DNA from: Deinococcus sp.
GTDB lineage: Bacteria; Deinococcota; Deinococci; Deinococcales; Deinococcaceae
Assembly (NCBI RefSeq): GCF_018260555.1
Contig: NZ_JAGLBB010000025.1
Coordinates: forward strand, 1 to 38,773
DNA length: 38,773 nucleotides
Direction of reading: 5' to 3'
In this document: positions 7,767 through 18,716 of the stretch, piece by piece
Numbering within the stretch: position 1 is the stretch's first letter
Layout: each line of letters opens with the position of its first letter
Program-made: the position numbers and the translations under genes
Notes under the pieces: model-generated
What the model saw: only the letters and a program-made list of their open reading frames with translations
Database searches by the model: none
What the model was told of the DNA's origin: nothing

Positions 7767-7876
7767 TCTGAGGGACATGGGGGAGAAGGTGGAATCTGTT
7801 CCGGCGTGGCTGGAGGGTACTCAGCCCATGACCCCGGCGGGTCCGCATCGGAACAGATCAGTACGAAGTTGAACTC

Positions 7877-7904
7877 AGTATAAGCAAATTTGACGGCGCT
7901 TCAA
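7877..7904 (-). promoter_or_regulatory. fadD promoter
   Basis: On the minus strand TTGAAG (7904-7899), a 16-bp spacer and TATACT (7882-7877). The remaining ~160 bp up to the deaminase gene at 8072 holds no further signal that I can identify. Confidence 0.65.
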
Positions 7905-8071
7905 GAACCGACTGCCCACGGGTGGGCCGGGGCATCTGGAAGTCACCCCAGCCCACCCGTCCCCCGGCGACCGCCCGTCTGGCCCCCCCGTCACTGGAGG
8001 TCCCCTTCACGCAGGCGTGACAATCCAGCCGAAGCTACGGAATTCTCTGTGCGGCGCGTCACACTGCCGCC

Positions 8072-8616
<545 letters not shown>

Positions 8617-8617
<1 letters not shown>

Positions 8618-8751
8618 TACGGATTCCGATTGATTCGGCGCACTTCTGAATCAATCCGAGTGGACGCGAGTAGGAACAGCATACGGATTCCGCGGTGTGG
8701 AGCCGCAGGCGGCGCTTTTCCGACTGTGGCGGAATGGAGCGGAATCCGTAT
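8617..8751 (+). repeat. R1 repeat copy e (best-preserved copy)
   Basis: Full length, 135 bp, with perfect 12-bp terminal inverted repeats ATACGGATTCCG / CGGAATCCGTAT, hairpin GATTGATTC / GAATCAATC, and an intact right half (GAGCCGCAGGCGGCGC, CCGACTGTGGCGGAATGGAG). Its first base is the last A of the deaminase TAA. Confidence 0.95.
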
Positions 8752-8752
8752 A

Positions 8753-8883
8753 AGACGAACTCCGATTAAATGGACTGCAAAGACCTTTCAATCCGAGCGG
8801 ACGCGAGTGGGAGCAATGCGGGTTCCGGGCCTGGAGTGGGTAACCCGCTGTGGCTGGTAAATGAAACAGACGCAGTCCATGTA
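8753..8883 (+). repeat. R2 repeat copy a, tandem to R1-e
   Basis: Starts AGACGAACTCCGATTAAATGG one base after R1-e; stem GATTAAATGG / CCTTTCAATC, then CCGAGCGGACGCGAGTGGGAG, a GGTTCCGGGCCTGGAGTGGG block and GAAACAGACGCAGTCC at the right end. Confidence 0.85.
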
Positions 8884-8976
8884 CGACATAGGACAGGGCT
8901 TGTTCCCCGCCCGGTTTCACCCGCGCCCGCGCGCCTCTTCACGGTGCACGCGCCGCGCATGCACTAGCTTTGAGCT

Positions 8977-9498
8977 ATGCGTTACCGCACCTTTTCCGAG
9001 GCCGACTACCCGGCCATGCAGGCACTGGACCTGGCCCTGCAACGCCAGGACCCTGCCTTCGACACCCTGCCCGAACGCGAACGCGACGGCCGCCTGCACA
9101 CCAGCCAGCCCGCCCTGAAATTCTATGAGCGCAGCGAGCACTCGTTCGTGGCCGAGGACGGTGACACGCTGGTCGGCTTCATCCTGGCCCAGCCGGTGTG
9201 GCAGGGTGACCGCCCGCTGGTGCTCGTACGGACGGTCAGCGTCCTGCCCGGCGCGCCCGAAGGCACCAGCACCGGCCTGCTGCACGCCGCCGTGAAAAGC
9301 GCCTACGACACCGCCGTATACGAAGTCCACTTCACCCTGACCCCCGACCTGCTCGACGCCGCCACCAGTGAAAGTGCCGTCTTGACCGGTCAGAGCGCTG
9401 TATGTCACCTGGGCACCCGCGCCGACACGGCGCCCGGCACCCGCCTGCGCACCGGGCCGCGCGCACCCGCACCGGGCATGCCAGAACACGGCGCATAA
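8977..9498 (+). CDS. GNAT-like protein (resembles DUF1999)
   Basis: A 173-aa protein resembling the DUF1999 proteins of Deinococcus-Thermus (assignment from memory, moderate confidence), which have an acetyltransferase-like fold. Visible: N-terminal MRYRTFSEADYPAMQALD, which is a typical GNAT first strand and helix, then SFVAEDGDTLVGFILAQPVW as the central strands and VLVRTVSVLPGAPEG in the place of the acyl-CoA-binding region; the canonical Q/RxxGxG/A loop is not seen, so catalysis is uncertain. The last ~30 residues are Arg/Pro/Gly-rich and probably disordered. Start fixed by TAGCTT ending 6 nt before the ATG. First gene of a three-gene cluster with the HMA-like and DUF503 genes. Confidence 0.7.
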   Translation: MRYRTFSEADYPAMQALDLALQRQDPAFDTLPERERDGRLHTSQPALKFYERSEHSFVAEDGDTLVGFILAQPVWQGDRPLVLVRTVSVLPGAPEGTSTGLLHAAVKSAYDTAVYEVHFTLTPDLLDAATSESAVLTGQSAVCHLGTRADTAPGTRLRTGPRAPAPGMPEHGA

Positions 9499-9506
9499 TG
9501 GCAGGC

Positions 9507-9722
9507 ATGACCTCCAACGCTGCCCGCGTAGTGCTGGGCGTGCGCGGCATGACCCGCGACGCGGGAACCTCTGTTGCCGCCGCCCTGAGCGCCCTGCCCG
9601 GCGTGACCCGCGCCACGCCCGACGAGGGCCGGATCGAAGGGCACTACGATCCCTCGCAACTGCCGGTCATGGACCTCGTGCGCTCGGTGCGCTCCCAGGG
9701 GTTCCTGGCCGGCATGCTCTAG
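9507..9722 (+). CDS. HMA-like small protein lacking the CxxC motif
   Basis: At 71 aa it has the length and pattern of a heavy-metal-associated (ferredoxin-like) domain: VVLGVRGMTRDAGTSVAAALSALPGVTRAT, then a strand and helix ending FLAGML. In metal-binding HMA domains the loop after GM is TCxxC; here it is TRDAG, so copper binding through two cysteines is unlikely. ATG 9507 is preferred because CATAAT (9494-9499) ends 7 nt upstream, although ATG 9498 overlaps the upstream TAA (TAATG) and would allow coupling. The DUF503 gene follows after 1 bp. Confidence 0.65.
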   Translation: MTSNAARVVLGVRGMTRDAGTSVAAALSALPGVTRATPDEGRIEGHYDPSQLPVMDLVRSVRSQGFLAGML

Positions 9723-9723
9723 C

Positions 9724-10071
9724 GTGGCCCTCGGCTACGTGGGCGTCCTGACCGTCCGGCTTGAAATGCCCTGGGTCGCCAGCCTGAAAGAGAAACGCGC
9801 ACTGGTCCGGCCGGTCGTGGAACGCCTGAAAGCCCGCTTTCCCTTGACCGTCGCCCGTCTGGACGGCCTGGACGCCCACGACTGGGAAGTGATCGGCGTG
9901 GCGACCATCAGTAGCGATTACGGCTGGGTCGAGGAAACGCTGCGGATGGCCGCCAACTACATCGCCAAGGAAGGCCCCTACCGCGTGACCGACGAACGCA
10001 CCGAGATCACCGCGCTGGGCGACGACACCGACGAGGACCTCCCTGGCGAAGACGGCGGAACGCACTTCTGA
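9724..10071 (+). CDS. DUF503 (YlxP-like) protein
   Basis: The 115-aa product fits DUF503: GYVGVLTVRLEMPWVASLKEKRALVRPVVERLKARF, then TVARLDGLDAHDWEVIGVATISSD and an ending helix. YlxP in other bacteria is encoded near nusA/infB/rbfA and is thought to act in translation or ribosome maturation; here the context is different, with a GTG start one base after the HMA-like gene. The C-terminal ~25 residues are acidic. The TGA ends on the first A of repeat R1-f. Confidence 0.85.
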   Translation: MALGYVGVLTVRLEMPWVASLKEKRALVRPVVERLKARFPLTVARLDGLDAHDWEVIGVATISSDYGWVEETLRMAANYIAKEGPYRVTDERTEITALGDDTDEDLPGEDGGTHF

Positions 10072-10142
10072 TACGGATTGCGCTGTATGGAGCCGCCGGC
10101 GGTGTCTTCCCGACTGTGGCGGAATGGAGCGGCAGTCCGTAT
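10071..10142 (+). repeat. R1 repeat copy f (internally deleted, 72 bp)
   Basis: ATACGGATTGCG joins directly to GTATGGAGCCGCCGGCGG and ends GGCAGTCCGTAT; the hairpin and core are missing. It starts on the A of the DUF503 stop and ends 2 bp before the lepB stop (read on minus), so it fills this convergent junction almost completely. Confidence 0.9.
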
Positions 10143-10144
10143 GG

Positions 10145-10927
<783 letters not shown>

Positions 10928-11044
10928 GCAAAGCGCAGAATACCGGATGAAGTCGGGCCGCATGGCCCCTGCTCTTACCACCCCCCCATCCGCTTCCGGC
11001 CGGGTCCGGGCGCTTTTCCCGAAACCGTCTGGAAGCGGGCGCTG

Positions 11045-11851
11045 TCAGCCGAACAGGGCGCTTAGGCGCGGCAACTCGGCCAGGGCGGCGTCCTTCCCGG
11101 CGCGGATGGCCTGCGCGGAACGGTTGAAACTGACCAGATCAATGTCGCCCAGGTGCGGGCGCAGCAGCACGTCCGGGCGGTACAGGCTGACGCGGGCGTC
11201 CGTCAGTTGTGCCTGCATGATCTCCACCGAGCGCCGCAGCGCGCGTACCGGCCCCAGGTTCGCCTCGCGTTTCCACAGCAGTACGCGCCGCTCGTGCAGT
11301 TCCAGCGGGTCCGGCGCGGTCACGTCGATGGCCAGCACGCGCCGCGCCCCCAGGAACAGCGCGGCGTCTACCGGCACCTGATTCAGAATCCCGCCGTCCG
11401 AGAGCAGCATGTCGTCAACCGCCACGGGTTCGATCGCGCCGGGGTACGCGGTCGTGGCCCGCAGCGCCTCGTGAAGATTCCCGCGCGTCAGGTACACGGC
11501 GCGCCCCGAGAGCATGTCGGTCGCGGTGATCGCCAGCGGCACCTTCAACTCCTCGAAGGTGCGCGGCAGGTGCTGTGAGAGCCACGCGTTTAGGATGGAC
11601 GCGCGGATCAGGCCCGGGCCGGGCCGCAGGTCCAGCAGTCGCCGCCACGACACGGACTCCGAGATGCGGATCAGTTCCGGGGCGCTGTAACCGGCGGCAA
11701 TGAACGCCCCGACCAGGCCGCCCATGCTCGTTCCGGCAATCACGCCGGGCGTCAGGCCGTGCTCTTCCAGGACGTGCCACGCGCCCACGTGCGCCAGCCC
11801 GCGCGCGCCGCCGCCGCCCAGCACCAATCCGTACCCCACCCGTGCCCTCAT
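11045..11851 (-). CDS. Patatin-like phospholipase/esterase
   Basis: The 268-aa protein has the patatin fold with a Ser-Asp dyad: the oxyanion loop LVLGGGGARGLAHVG near the N-terminus, the nucleophile Ser in IAGTSMGGLVGA (GxSxG), and Asp in LSDGGILNQVPV (DGG/A). It resembles the RssA/YchK group of bacterial patatins. The extra C-terminal region (RALRRSVEIMQAQL...) is typical of that group. No signal peptide is seen. TAGAAT on the minus strand ends 6 nt before ATG 11851, a leaderless start. The substrate is unknown. Confidence 0.9.
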   Translation of the reverse strand: MRARVGYGLVLGGGGARGLAHVGAWHVLEEHGLTPGVIAGTSMGGLVGAFIAAGYSAPELIRISESVSWRRLLDLRPGPGLIRASILNAWLSQHLPRTFEELKVPLAITATDMLSGRAVYLTRGNLHEALRATTAYPGAIEPVAVDDMLLSDGGILNQVPVDAALFLGARRVLAIDVTAPDPLELHERRVLLWKREANLGPVRALRRSVEIMQAQLTDARVSLYRPDVLLRPHLGDIDLVSFNRSAQAIRAGKDAALAELPRLSALFG

Positions 11852-11934
11852 GCGGTCATTCTACGTTCTGCACCGGCTTCATCTTGTGCGTTGCGGACAG
11901 CCGTTTCAGTAAAGTCTCACCTCTGGGTCCCTGG

Positions 11935-13530
<1,596 letters not shown>

Positions 13531-13537
13531 ACGGAGC

Positions 13538-13566
13538 ACGGTACGGTCTGAATCGGTTCAGATCAA
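13538..13566 (-). promoter_or_regulatory. Promoter of the GH13 gene with operator-like palindrome
   Basis: On the minus strand: -35 TTGATC (13566-13561), spacer 17 bp, -10 TACCGT (13543-13538), GTG at 13530. The spacer contains TCTGAACCGATTCAGA (13562-13547), with 6-bp arms and a central CG like LacI-family operators; a repressor there would occlude RNA polymerase. No regulator gene is adjacent. Confidence 0.6.
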
Positions 13567-13575
13567 GGGGGCTTG

Positions 13576-13706
13576 ATCGGATGCCGCCTGTCTCCTTGAC
13601 AACCCGGATCAGCCCCGCCTTGATACCGTTACGCACGGAACCCAATTTTCTCTTGCTCGCTCTGATCCGGTTGAATGGGTTGCGAACCAGTCAGCCGGAG
13701 TCCGTA
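13576..13706 (-). repeat. R2 repeat copy b (diverged)
   Basis: Reverse-oriented: CGGATGCCGCCTGTCTCC and TTGACAACCCGGA at the low end, TTCTCTTGCTCGCTC in the core, and CCGGTTGAATGG / CCAGTCAGCCGG stem near the high end, finishing CGGAGTCCGTAT. The stem is largely preserved although both arms have changed. It is located just upstream of the GH13 promoter and 30 bp from the stop of the LCP gene. Confidence 0.75.
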
Positions 13707-13736
13707 TGACCGCCGACTTCTGACCACCAGCGCGTC

Positions 13737-14939
13737 TCAGGGCGCGGGCGTATCCGATCCCAGCCGGATGGTCACGTCTGCGCCCGCCGCGCCCGGCGTG
13801 TCGGTAACCGCCCCGAATCCCACGTCCCGCAGTACCTGCGCCGCCGCCCCACCCGAGGCGGTCGTCCTGGCCGCACCACGCGGCTCACTGACGATCCAGA
13901 CGTTCGTGTAGCCCAGACCCTCCAGCCTCGCTTTCAGGCGGCCCGCGCTGCCGTCCGGGGCGTCCATGTTCACGACCGCCACGCCCAGCGACCGCACGTC
14001 ATCCGGATCACGGAACGCCTTGCGGATCAGGGCGTTCAGGGTCACGCGGTCCACCTCCCACACGCTCGCCGCGCCCCGGTACCCGAAGGTACCCGGCACG
14101 CTGAACGTCTGCACCTGCGGGCCTGAGAGCGCCGCGCCGCCCAGGGCCGCGACCTGTGTGCGCGTCAGGTTGGTCTTCACGTTGCGGTCCACGGCGCCCA
14201 CCATCATCGGCAACCGCCACACGTTCAGTGGATTGCGAACCTGCGCGCCCAGCGCGGTCAGGAACTGCTGCTGCCGCGCGATCCGCCCGATATCACCGAG
14301 GTTGTCATGCCGGAAGCGCAGAAACCCGGCCGCCTGCTCGCCGTTCAGGCGCTGACGCCCCGGCTTCAGGTCAATGTGCAGTTTTCCGGCGTTGTCGTCG
14401 TACTTCATGGCCTGCCCCACATCGACCGTCACGCCCCCGGCCGCCGCCGTCATGGCCGGAATGGCGTTCAGGCTGACCAGCGCGTACGCGTCCACGCGCA
14501 CGCCCGTCAGGTCCTGTACGGCCCGCATCAGCAGGTCCGGGCCGCCGTGCACGTTCGCGCCGTTGATCTTGCCCCACCCGTACCCCGGCATGTTCACCCA
14601 CGAGTCACGCGGCACGCCCAGCATGTTCACTCGACCGTCCGGCCACACCTGCGTGAGCATGATTGTGTCGGTACGGGTCGCGTACGACTCGGCCTTCGCG
14701 GGCCAGGGCCACACGGCGGCGCGGTCGTCGTAGTCCACGTCCACACCGGCCAGCAGCACCGTCAGCGGGCCGTCCGCCTTGCGCGGAATGGCCGCGTACC
14801 GCGAGAGAAACGGAGCGGCGGGGGCAACGACCGCTGCCAGACCCGCCGCCGCAACAAGAACCCACACAACGCGGCGCACGCCGCCGAGCATAGCGCCCGC
14901 ACGCCGCGGGCGGATCAACCGGAGGATGACCCCGGCCAT
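13737..14939 (-). CDS. LytR-CpsA-Psr (LCP) family protein
   Basis: LCP proteins attach glycopolymers to peptidoglycan or related envelope polymers. The 400-aa product has a short cytoplasmic Arg-rich N-terminus, one membrane segment (VVWVLVAAAGLAAVVAPA), then the LCP domain: TVLLAGVDVDYDD, RTDTIMLTQVWPDGRVNMLGVPRDSWV, GWGKINGANVHGG, LNGEQAAGFLRFRHDNLGDIGRIARQQQF. A C-terminal LytR_C-type domain (VAVVNMDAPDGSAGRLKARLEGLGYTN) follows. The start is uncertain: ATG 14939 gives a normal topology, ATG 14891 and GTG 14987 are alternatives, and no clear -10 or SD settles it. The acetyltransferase gene lies 79 bp upstream on the same strand. Confidence 0.88.
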   Translation of the reverse strand: MAGVILRLIRPRRAGAMLGGVRRVVWVLVAAAGLAAVVAPAAPFLSRYAAIPRKADGPLTVLLAGVDVDYDDRAAVWPWPAKAESYATRTDTIMLTQVWPDGRVNMLGVPRDSWVNMPGYGWGKINGANVHGGPDLLMRAVQDLTGVRVDAYALVSLNAIPAMTAAAGGVTVDVGQAMKYDDNAGKLHIDLKPGRQRLNGEQAAGFLRFRHDNLGDIGRIARQQQFLTALGAQVRNPLNVWRLPMMVGAVDRNVKTNLTRTQVAALGGAALSGPQVQTFSVPGTFGYRGAASVWEVDRVTLNALIRKAFRDPDDVRSLGVAVVNMDAPDGSAGRLKARLEGLGYTNVWIVSEPRGAARTTASGGAAAQVLRDVGFGAVTDTPGAAGADVTIRLGSDTPAP

Positions 14940-15018
14940 ACCGGACGCCCGACCAACCCACCCGGGCGGTGCACCCAGGCACGCCACCAGCCCCTGACCC
15001 CACCAGAGCGGACGCCCC

Positions 15019-15588
15019 TTAACCGGGCAGAGTCCAGATCAGGTGCGTGTACGATCCGCCCGCCAGCGTGCGCCTGCCTGCCGCGCGGAAGCCCACGCGG
15101 GCGTACAGCGCCGCGGCACGGTTGCCGTCCTCGACCAGCAGGCCCACGCGGCGCAGGCCCTGCGCCCCCGCCTGGGCCGCCGCCGCTTGCAGCAGTGTGG
15201 CACCCACCCCCTGTCCGCGCGCCGCCTCGGTCACGGCCAGCGTGTCCAGGTACAGTTCGCCGGGCGTGCCCTCAGACTCCACCTGCGCCGGCAGTCCCAG
15301 GGACGCCAGTCGCTCGCGGAACGGGTCGTCCAGCGCGTGGGCCTGAGCGCCGGGGTAGGCCAGCAGCAGCCCCAGCGGTTCGGGGCCACGCGCGGCGATC
15401 TGCACGTTCTGGTAACTCAGGCGGTTGCCGCGCAGCGGGAAAAAGCCCAGCATGGCCCGCGCCGCCCCGGTATCCGAATCGGCCCCGGTCAGGGCCAATC
15501 CGACCTTGCCGATGGTCTGCTGCACCAGGGGCACGGCGAACGCCGCGTCGAAGGGGACAGCCGGGCGGGTCACGACGGGCTCAATCAT
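15019..15588 (-). CDS. GNAT-family N-acetyltransferase
   Basis: The 189-aa protein has the GNAT core: LYLDTLAVTEAARGQGVGATLLQAA (strand 4 and the acyl-CoA-binding RGQGVG loop) and GLRRVGLLVEDGNRAAALYARVGF (strand 5 and helix 4). The N-terminal ~80 residues (TIGKVGLALTGADSD, AMLGFFPLRGNRLSYQNVQIA) are not typical and may set substrate choice. ATG 15588 is chosen since TATGCT (15601-15596) ends 7 nt upstream; the ATG inside that hexamer is an unlikely start. Substrate unknown. Confidence 0.85.
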   Translation of the reverse strand: MIEPVVTRPAVPFDAAFAVPLVQQTIGKVGLALTGADSDTGAARAMLGFFPLRGNRLSYQNVQIAARGPEPLGLLLAYPGAQAHALDDPFRERLASLGLPAQVESEGTPGELYLDTLAVTEAARGQGVGATLLQAAAAQAGAQGLRRVGLLVEDGNRAAALYARVGFRAAGRRTLAGGSYTHLIWTLPG

Positions 15589-15644
15589 GCCGGGCAGCAT
15601 ACCCCCGGCGCTGTGGTCGCGGCCTCGTTCCCCTCACCACACTG

Positions 15645-15670
15645 AAAAATCGGACCCCCACAGGAGTCCG
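15645..15670 (-). terminator. Rho-independent terminator of the DUF5666 lipoprotein gene
   Basis: On the minus strand CGGACTCC-TGTG-GGGGTCCG (with a T.G wobble) followed by ATTTTT, about 20 nt past the stop at 15692. It separates the lipoprotein from the acetyltransferase gene. Confidence 0.8.
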
Positions 15671-15691
15671 GCTCTTCATGCCCCCGGCAAG

Positions 15692-16168
15692 TCAGTTCAG
15701 AGTGATCTTGTTGGCTTTCAGGGTGCTGCTGGCCTCGTCGATCTCACCTTCGACGGCGATCTTGGCGGCTGCGCGATCAGTGCCGAAGAACTCGTCGGCC
15801 GTGGTGGCGCCGCCCTCGAACACGGTGGCATCATCGACAGTGACAGCGTAGTTGGCGTCGTTCTCGTTCAGCGTGAAGGTCTTGGCGGTGCCGTCGAAGT
15901 CGGTCACGGTGCCTTCCAGGCCGTCGCCTACGGCCATGTCGATCTCTTCGCCCACGGTGGCGTCATCGGCGTTGGTGACCGTGCTGTCAACGCCAGGGTC
16001 AGCGGCATTGTCGGTAGCACCCTCGCCTTCGGCGACGGGGTTCGCCACGGTGGGTTCGTTCGTCCCGGTGGTGGCGGTGCCTGTATCGGTCGTGGTGGTC
16101 GTGTCTTCCTTGGGAGCGCAGGAGGCGAGAAGGGCGGCGGTCAGCAGGGCCAGCAGGGTGGGTTTCAT
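15692..16168 (-). CDS. DUF5666-type secreted lipoprotein
   Basis: Signal peptide MKPTLLALLTAALLASC with lipobox LLASC, so it should be lipidated on Cys17 and held at the envelope. A Thr/Asp-rich linker follows (low complexity, about 60 residues). The C-terminal ~75 residues GTVTDFDGTAKTFTLNENDANYAVTVDDATVFEGG...EFFGTDRAAAKIAVEGE... resemble a single DUF5666 beta-barrel-like repeat. Strongly acidic. GGGAAGA sits 8 nt upstream of the ATG. It has a 5' palindrome and its own terminator, so it is a single-gene unit. Function unknown. Confidence 0.8.
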   Translation of the reverse strand: MKPTLLALLTAALLASCAPKEDTTTTTDTGTATTGTNEPTVANPVAEGEGATDNAADPGVDSTVTNADDATVGEEIDMAVGDGLEGTVTDFDGTAKTFTLNENDANYAVTVDDATVFEGGATTADEFFGTDRAAAKIAVEGEIDEASSTLKANKITLN

Positions 16169-16192
16169 GACACGATCTTCCCGGCTAGGCTG

Positions 16193-16215
16193 CCCCTCAG
16201 ATGAGGGGAATCATA
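16193..16215 (-). promoter_or_regulatory. -10 element and palindrome before the lipoprotein gene
   Basis: On minus, TATGAT (16215-16210) is followed at once by CCCCTCATCTGAGGGG (16208-16193), 7-bp perfect arms. The palindrome would lie at the very start of the transcript: either an operator or a 5' stabilising hairpin. Confidence 0.45.
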
Positions 16216-16250
16216 GGGAATCTTCACGTCCAGCACGTTAAAACTCCTGG

Positions 16251-16363
16251 AACGGATTCTGCCTATTTTACCGATCACCTGCGACGGTAGCGGGCAACGA
16301 ACTCCACGCCCGGAATCCAATTCTCTCCTGCTCGCTCTACGGCGCTCCTACCCGAGTCCGTAT
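16251..16363 (-). repeat. R2 repeat copy c (diverged)
   Basis: AACGGATTCTGCC at the low end, CGAACTCCACGCCCGGAA and CTCCTGCTCGCTC in the middle, CGAGTCCGTAT at the high end; the hairpin arms are eroded. It lies between the clpA stop (16437) and the lipoprotein promoter. Confidence 0.7.
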
Positions 16364-16436
16364 GACTTACGGATGAAATGGTCACGCGGGCAGCGGACCA
16401 AAGCGGCGCCTCCTGTGACCCCTTCGGCTGCGCCCG

Positions 16437-18677
16437 TTAATTGAACGTGAATTCCCCGTTGCGGACGCCCACTTTCACCGACCCACCGCCTTTCAGGCGG
16501 CCGAACAGCAAGTCGTCGGCCAGCGGGCGCTTGACGCGCGTCTCGATCACGCGGGCCAGTGGCCGCGCCCCCATGACCGGGTCGTAGCCCAGTTCGGCCA
16601 GTCGCGCGCGGGCCGCCGGACTGACCGTGAGCGTCACGCCCCGCTCGGTCAGTTGGGCCTGCAATTCCCGCAGGAACTTGTCCACCACGCCCCCCATGAC
16701 CGCCGGGGACAGCGGCGAGAAGTGCAGCGTGGCGTCCAGACGGTTGCGGAATTCCGGCGTGAAGGTCCGCTTCACGGCCCCCGCCTCCTCGCCCGCGCGG
16801 CCCACCCGCCCGAAGCCCAGCGCGGGCCGCGCGGCGTCGGCGGCCCCGGCGTTCGTGGTGAAGATCAGGATCACTCCCCGGCCGTCCACCTTCTTCCCGG
16901 TATGGTCGGTCAGGGTGCCGTGATCCATCAGTTGTAAAAAGACGTTGTACACGTCCGGGTGGGCCTTCTCGATCTCGTCGAGCAGCACCACCGAGTGCGG
17001 GTGCTTCGCCACGGCGTCCGTCAGCAGGCCCCCCTGATCGAAGCCCACGTACCCGGGCGGCGCTCCGATCAGGCGCGCGACCGTGTGCGCCTCCTGGTAC
17101 TCGCTCATGTCGAAGCGCGCCAGGTGAATGCCCAGCCGCTCGGCCAGTGCGCGGGCCAGTTCGGTCTTGCCCACCCCGGTCGGCCCGGCGAACAGGAACG
17201 CTCCCTGCGGTTTCTGCGGGTCGCGCAGGCCCGCGCGGGCCAGTTTCACGGCGCTCGCCACGGCCTCCACGGCCGCGTCCTGCCCGAACACCCGTGTGCG
17301 CAGGTCCGCGCCCAGCGTGGCCAGCGACGTGACCTCCTCGGCGCGCACCGCGCCCAGCGGCACCCGCGCCATGCGGGCCACCGTGCCCTCGATGTCCGGC
17401 ACGTCGATCTCGCCGCCCTTCCCGGCGCTGCTGCGCGCCGCGCCGGACTCGTCGAGCACGTCGATGGCCTTGTCCGGCAGGAAGCGGTCGCGCAGGTAGC
17501 GCACGGAAAGCCGCACCGCCGCCTCCAGCGCCCCCGGCGTGAATGTCACCCCGTGATGCGCCTCGTAGCGTCCCGAGAGCCCCTGCACGATCTTCAGGGC
17601 GTCCTCCTCGCTGGGCTCGGGCACCTCGACCGTCTGGAAGCGCCGCCACAGCGCCCGGTCCTTCTCCAGGAAGCGCAGCTCGGCCGGCGTGGTCGCGCCC
17701 AGCACCCGCAGCCCATGACCGTGCACCCCGCCGCGTGCCAGGGCGGGTTTCAGGAGGTTCGCGGCGTCCACATTCCCGCCCTCGGTCGCTCCGGCTCCCA
17801 CCAGCGTGTGCAGCTCATCGATGAACAGCACCGCGTTGCGCCCCTCCAGCGCCGCGAGGACCGCCTTCAACCGCGCCTCGAAATCGCCCCGGTAGCGGGT
17901 GCCGGCCAGCAGCGCCCCCAGGTCCAGCGCGAACACCGACGCGTCCCGCAGGAATCCCGGTGCCCGCCCGTCCGCCACCCGCTGCGCGAGCCCCTCGGCC
18001 AGCGCGGTCTTGCCCACGCCCGGTTCGCCGACCAGGACCGGGTTGTTCTTCCCGCGCCGCGCCAGAATATGCACCGTGCGCTCCAGCTCCGCCTCGCGGC
18101 CGATTACCGGATCGAATTGCCCGGCGCGCGCCAGCTCGGTCAGGTCCGACGCGTACGCCTCCAGCGGGTCCAGCTCCGGCGCCGCGCCCTCCGCCCCGGC
18201 CGCGTCCGGGCCGTCCACGCCCGCCACGCGCCGCTCACGGCCCTGACCCGACACCTTCGCCGACCCATGCGACACGAAGGTCAGGACATCTAGCCGCGAC
18301 GCTCCCTGCGCCTCGATGGCCGCGCGCGCCGGACTGTCCTCCTCCTCCAGCAACTCCACCAGCACGCGCGCGCCGTCCGCCTCCTGGGCGCCCTTCCCGC
18401 TGGCATGTAGTTGCAAGACGGCGCCTTCGACCACCCGGTGGACGCCCAGCGTGAACTCCGGCTCGGCGTCCGGCACGGTGTCAAGCCCTGCCAGGACCGT
18501 CCGCAGGTCGTCGCGCAACCTCTCCACGTCCACGCCCACCGCCAGCAGCGCCTCGCGGCCCTCCGGGTCGTGCGTCAGGGCCAGCAGCAGGTGTTCCAGC
18601 GTCACCAGTTCATGCCCCGCCTCGCGCGCGTAGTCCGCCGCGCGGCCAATCGTCACCTGTAAGTGATTGCTGATCAT
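16437..18677 (-). CDS. clpA: ATP-dependent Clp protease ATP-binding subunit ClpA
   Basis: Hexameric AAA+ unfoldase that feeds substrates to ClpP. The 746-aa protein has Clp_N repeats (residues ~1-140), AAA1 with VLVGEPGVGKTALAEGLA and VLFIDELHTLVGAG, and AAA2 with FAGPTGVGKTELARALAERL and SVVLLDEIEKAHPDVYN, followed by the small C-terminal D2 domain. There is no coiled-coil middle domain, which separates it from ClpB and ClpC. The loop ALGFGRVG contains LGF, fitting the ClpP-binding tripeptide. GGAG sits 5 nt before ATG 18677. clpS lies 184 bp upstream, the intervening DNA being a decayed repeat. Confidence 0.95.
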   Translation of the reverse strand: MISNHLQVTIGRAADYAREAGHELVTLEHLLLALTHDPEGREALLAVGVDVERLRDDLRTVLAGLDTVPDAEPEFTLGVHRVVEGAVLQLHASGKGAQEADGARVLVELLEEEDSPARAAIEAQGASRLDVLTFVSHGSAKVSGQGRERRVAGVDGPDAAGAEGAAPELDPLEAYASDLTELARAGQFDPVIGREAELERTVHILARRGKNNPVLVGEPGVGKTALAEGLAQRVADGRAPGFLRDASVFALDLGALLAGTRYRGDFEARLKAVLAALEGRNAVLFIDELHTLVGAGATEGGNVDAANLLKPALARGGVHGHGLRVLGATTPAELRFLEKDRALWRRFQTVEVPEPSEEDALKIVQGLSGRYEAHHGVTFTPGALEAAVRLSVRYLRDRFLPDKAIDVLDESGAARSSAGKGGEIDVPDIEGTVARMARVPLGAVRAEEVTSLATLGADLRTRVFGQDAAVEAVASAVKLARAGLRDPQKPQGAFLFAGPTGVGKTELARALAERLGIHLARFDMSEYQEAHTVARLIGAPPGYVGFDQGGLLTDAVAKHPHSVVLLDEIEKAHPDVYNVFLQLMDHGTLTDHTGKKVDGRGVILIFTTNAGAADAARPALGFGRVGRAGEEAGAVKRTFTPEFRNRLDATLHFSPLSPAVMGGVVDKFLRELQAQLTERGVTLTVSPAARARLAELGYDPVMGARPLARVIETRVKRPLADDLLFGRLKGGGSVKVGVRNGEFTFN

Positions 18678-18716
18678 ATCGACTCCGCTAAGAGGGAGCG
18701 CGCCAGGCGCCTGAGA

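Noticed and set aside
9498..9506. ATG at 9498 as start of the HMA-like gene
   Set aside because: It is possible through the TAATG overlap, but CATAAT ends 7 nt before ATG 9507, which fits the leaderless pattern better.
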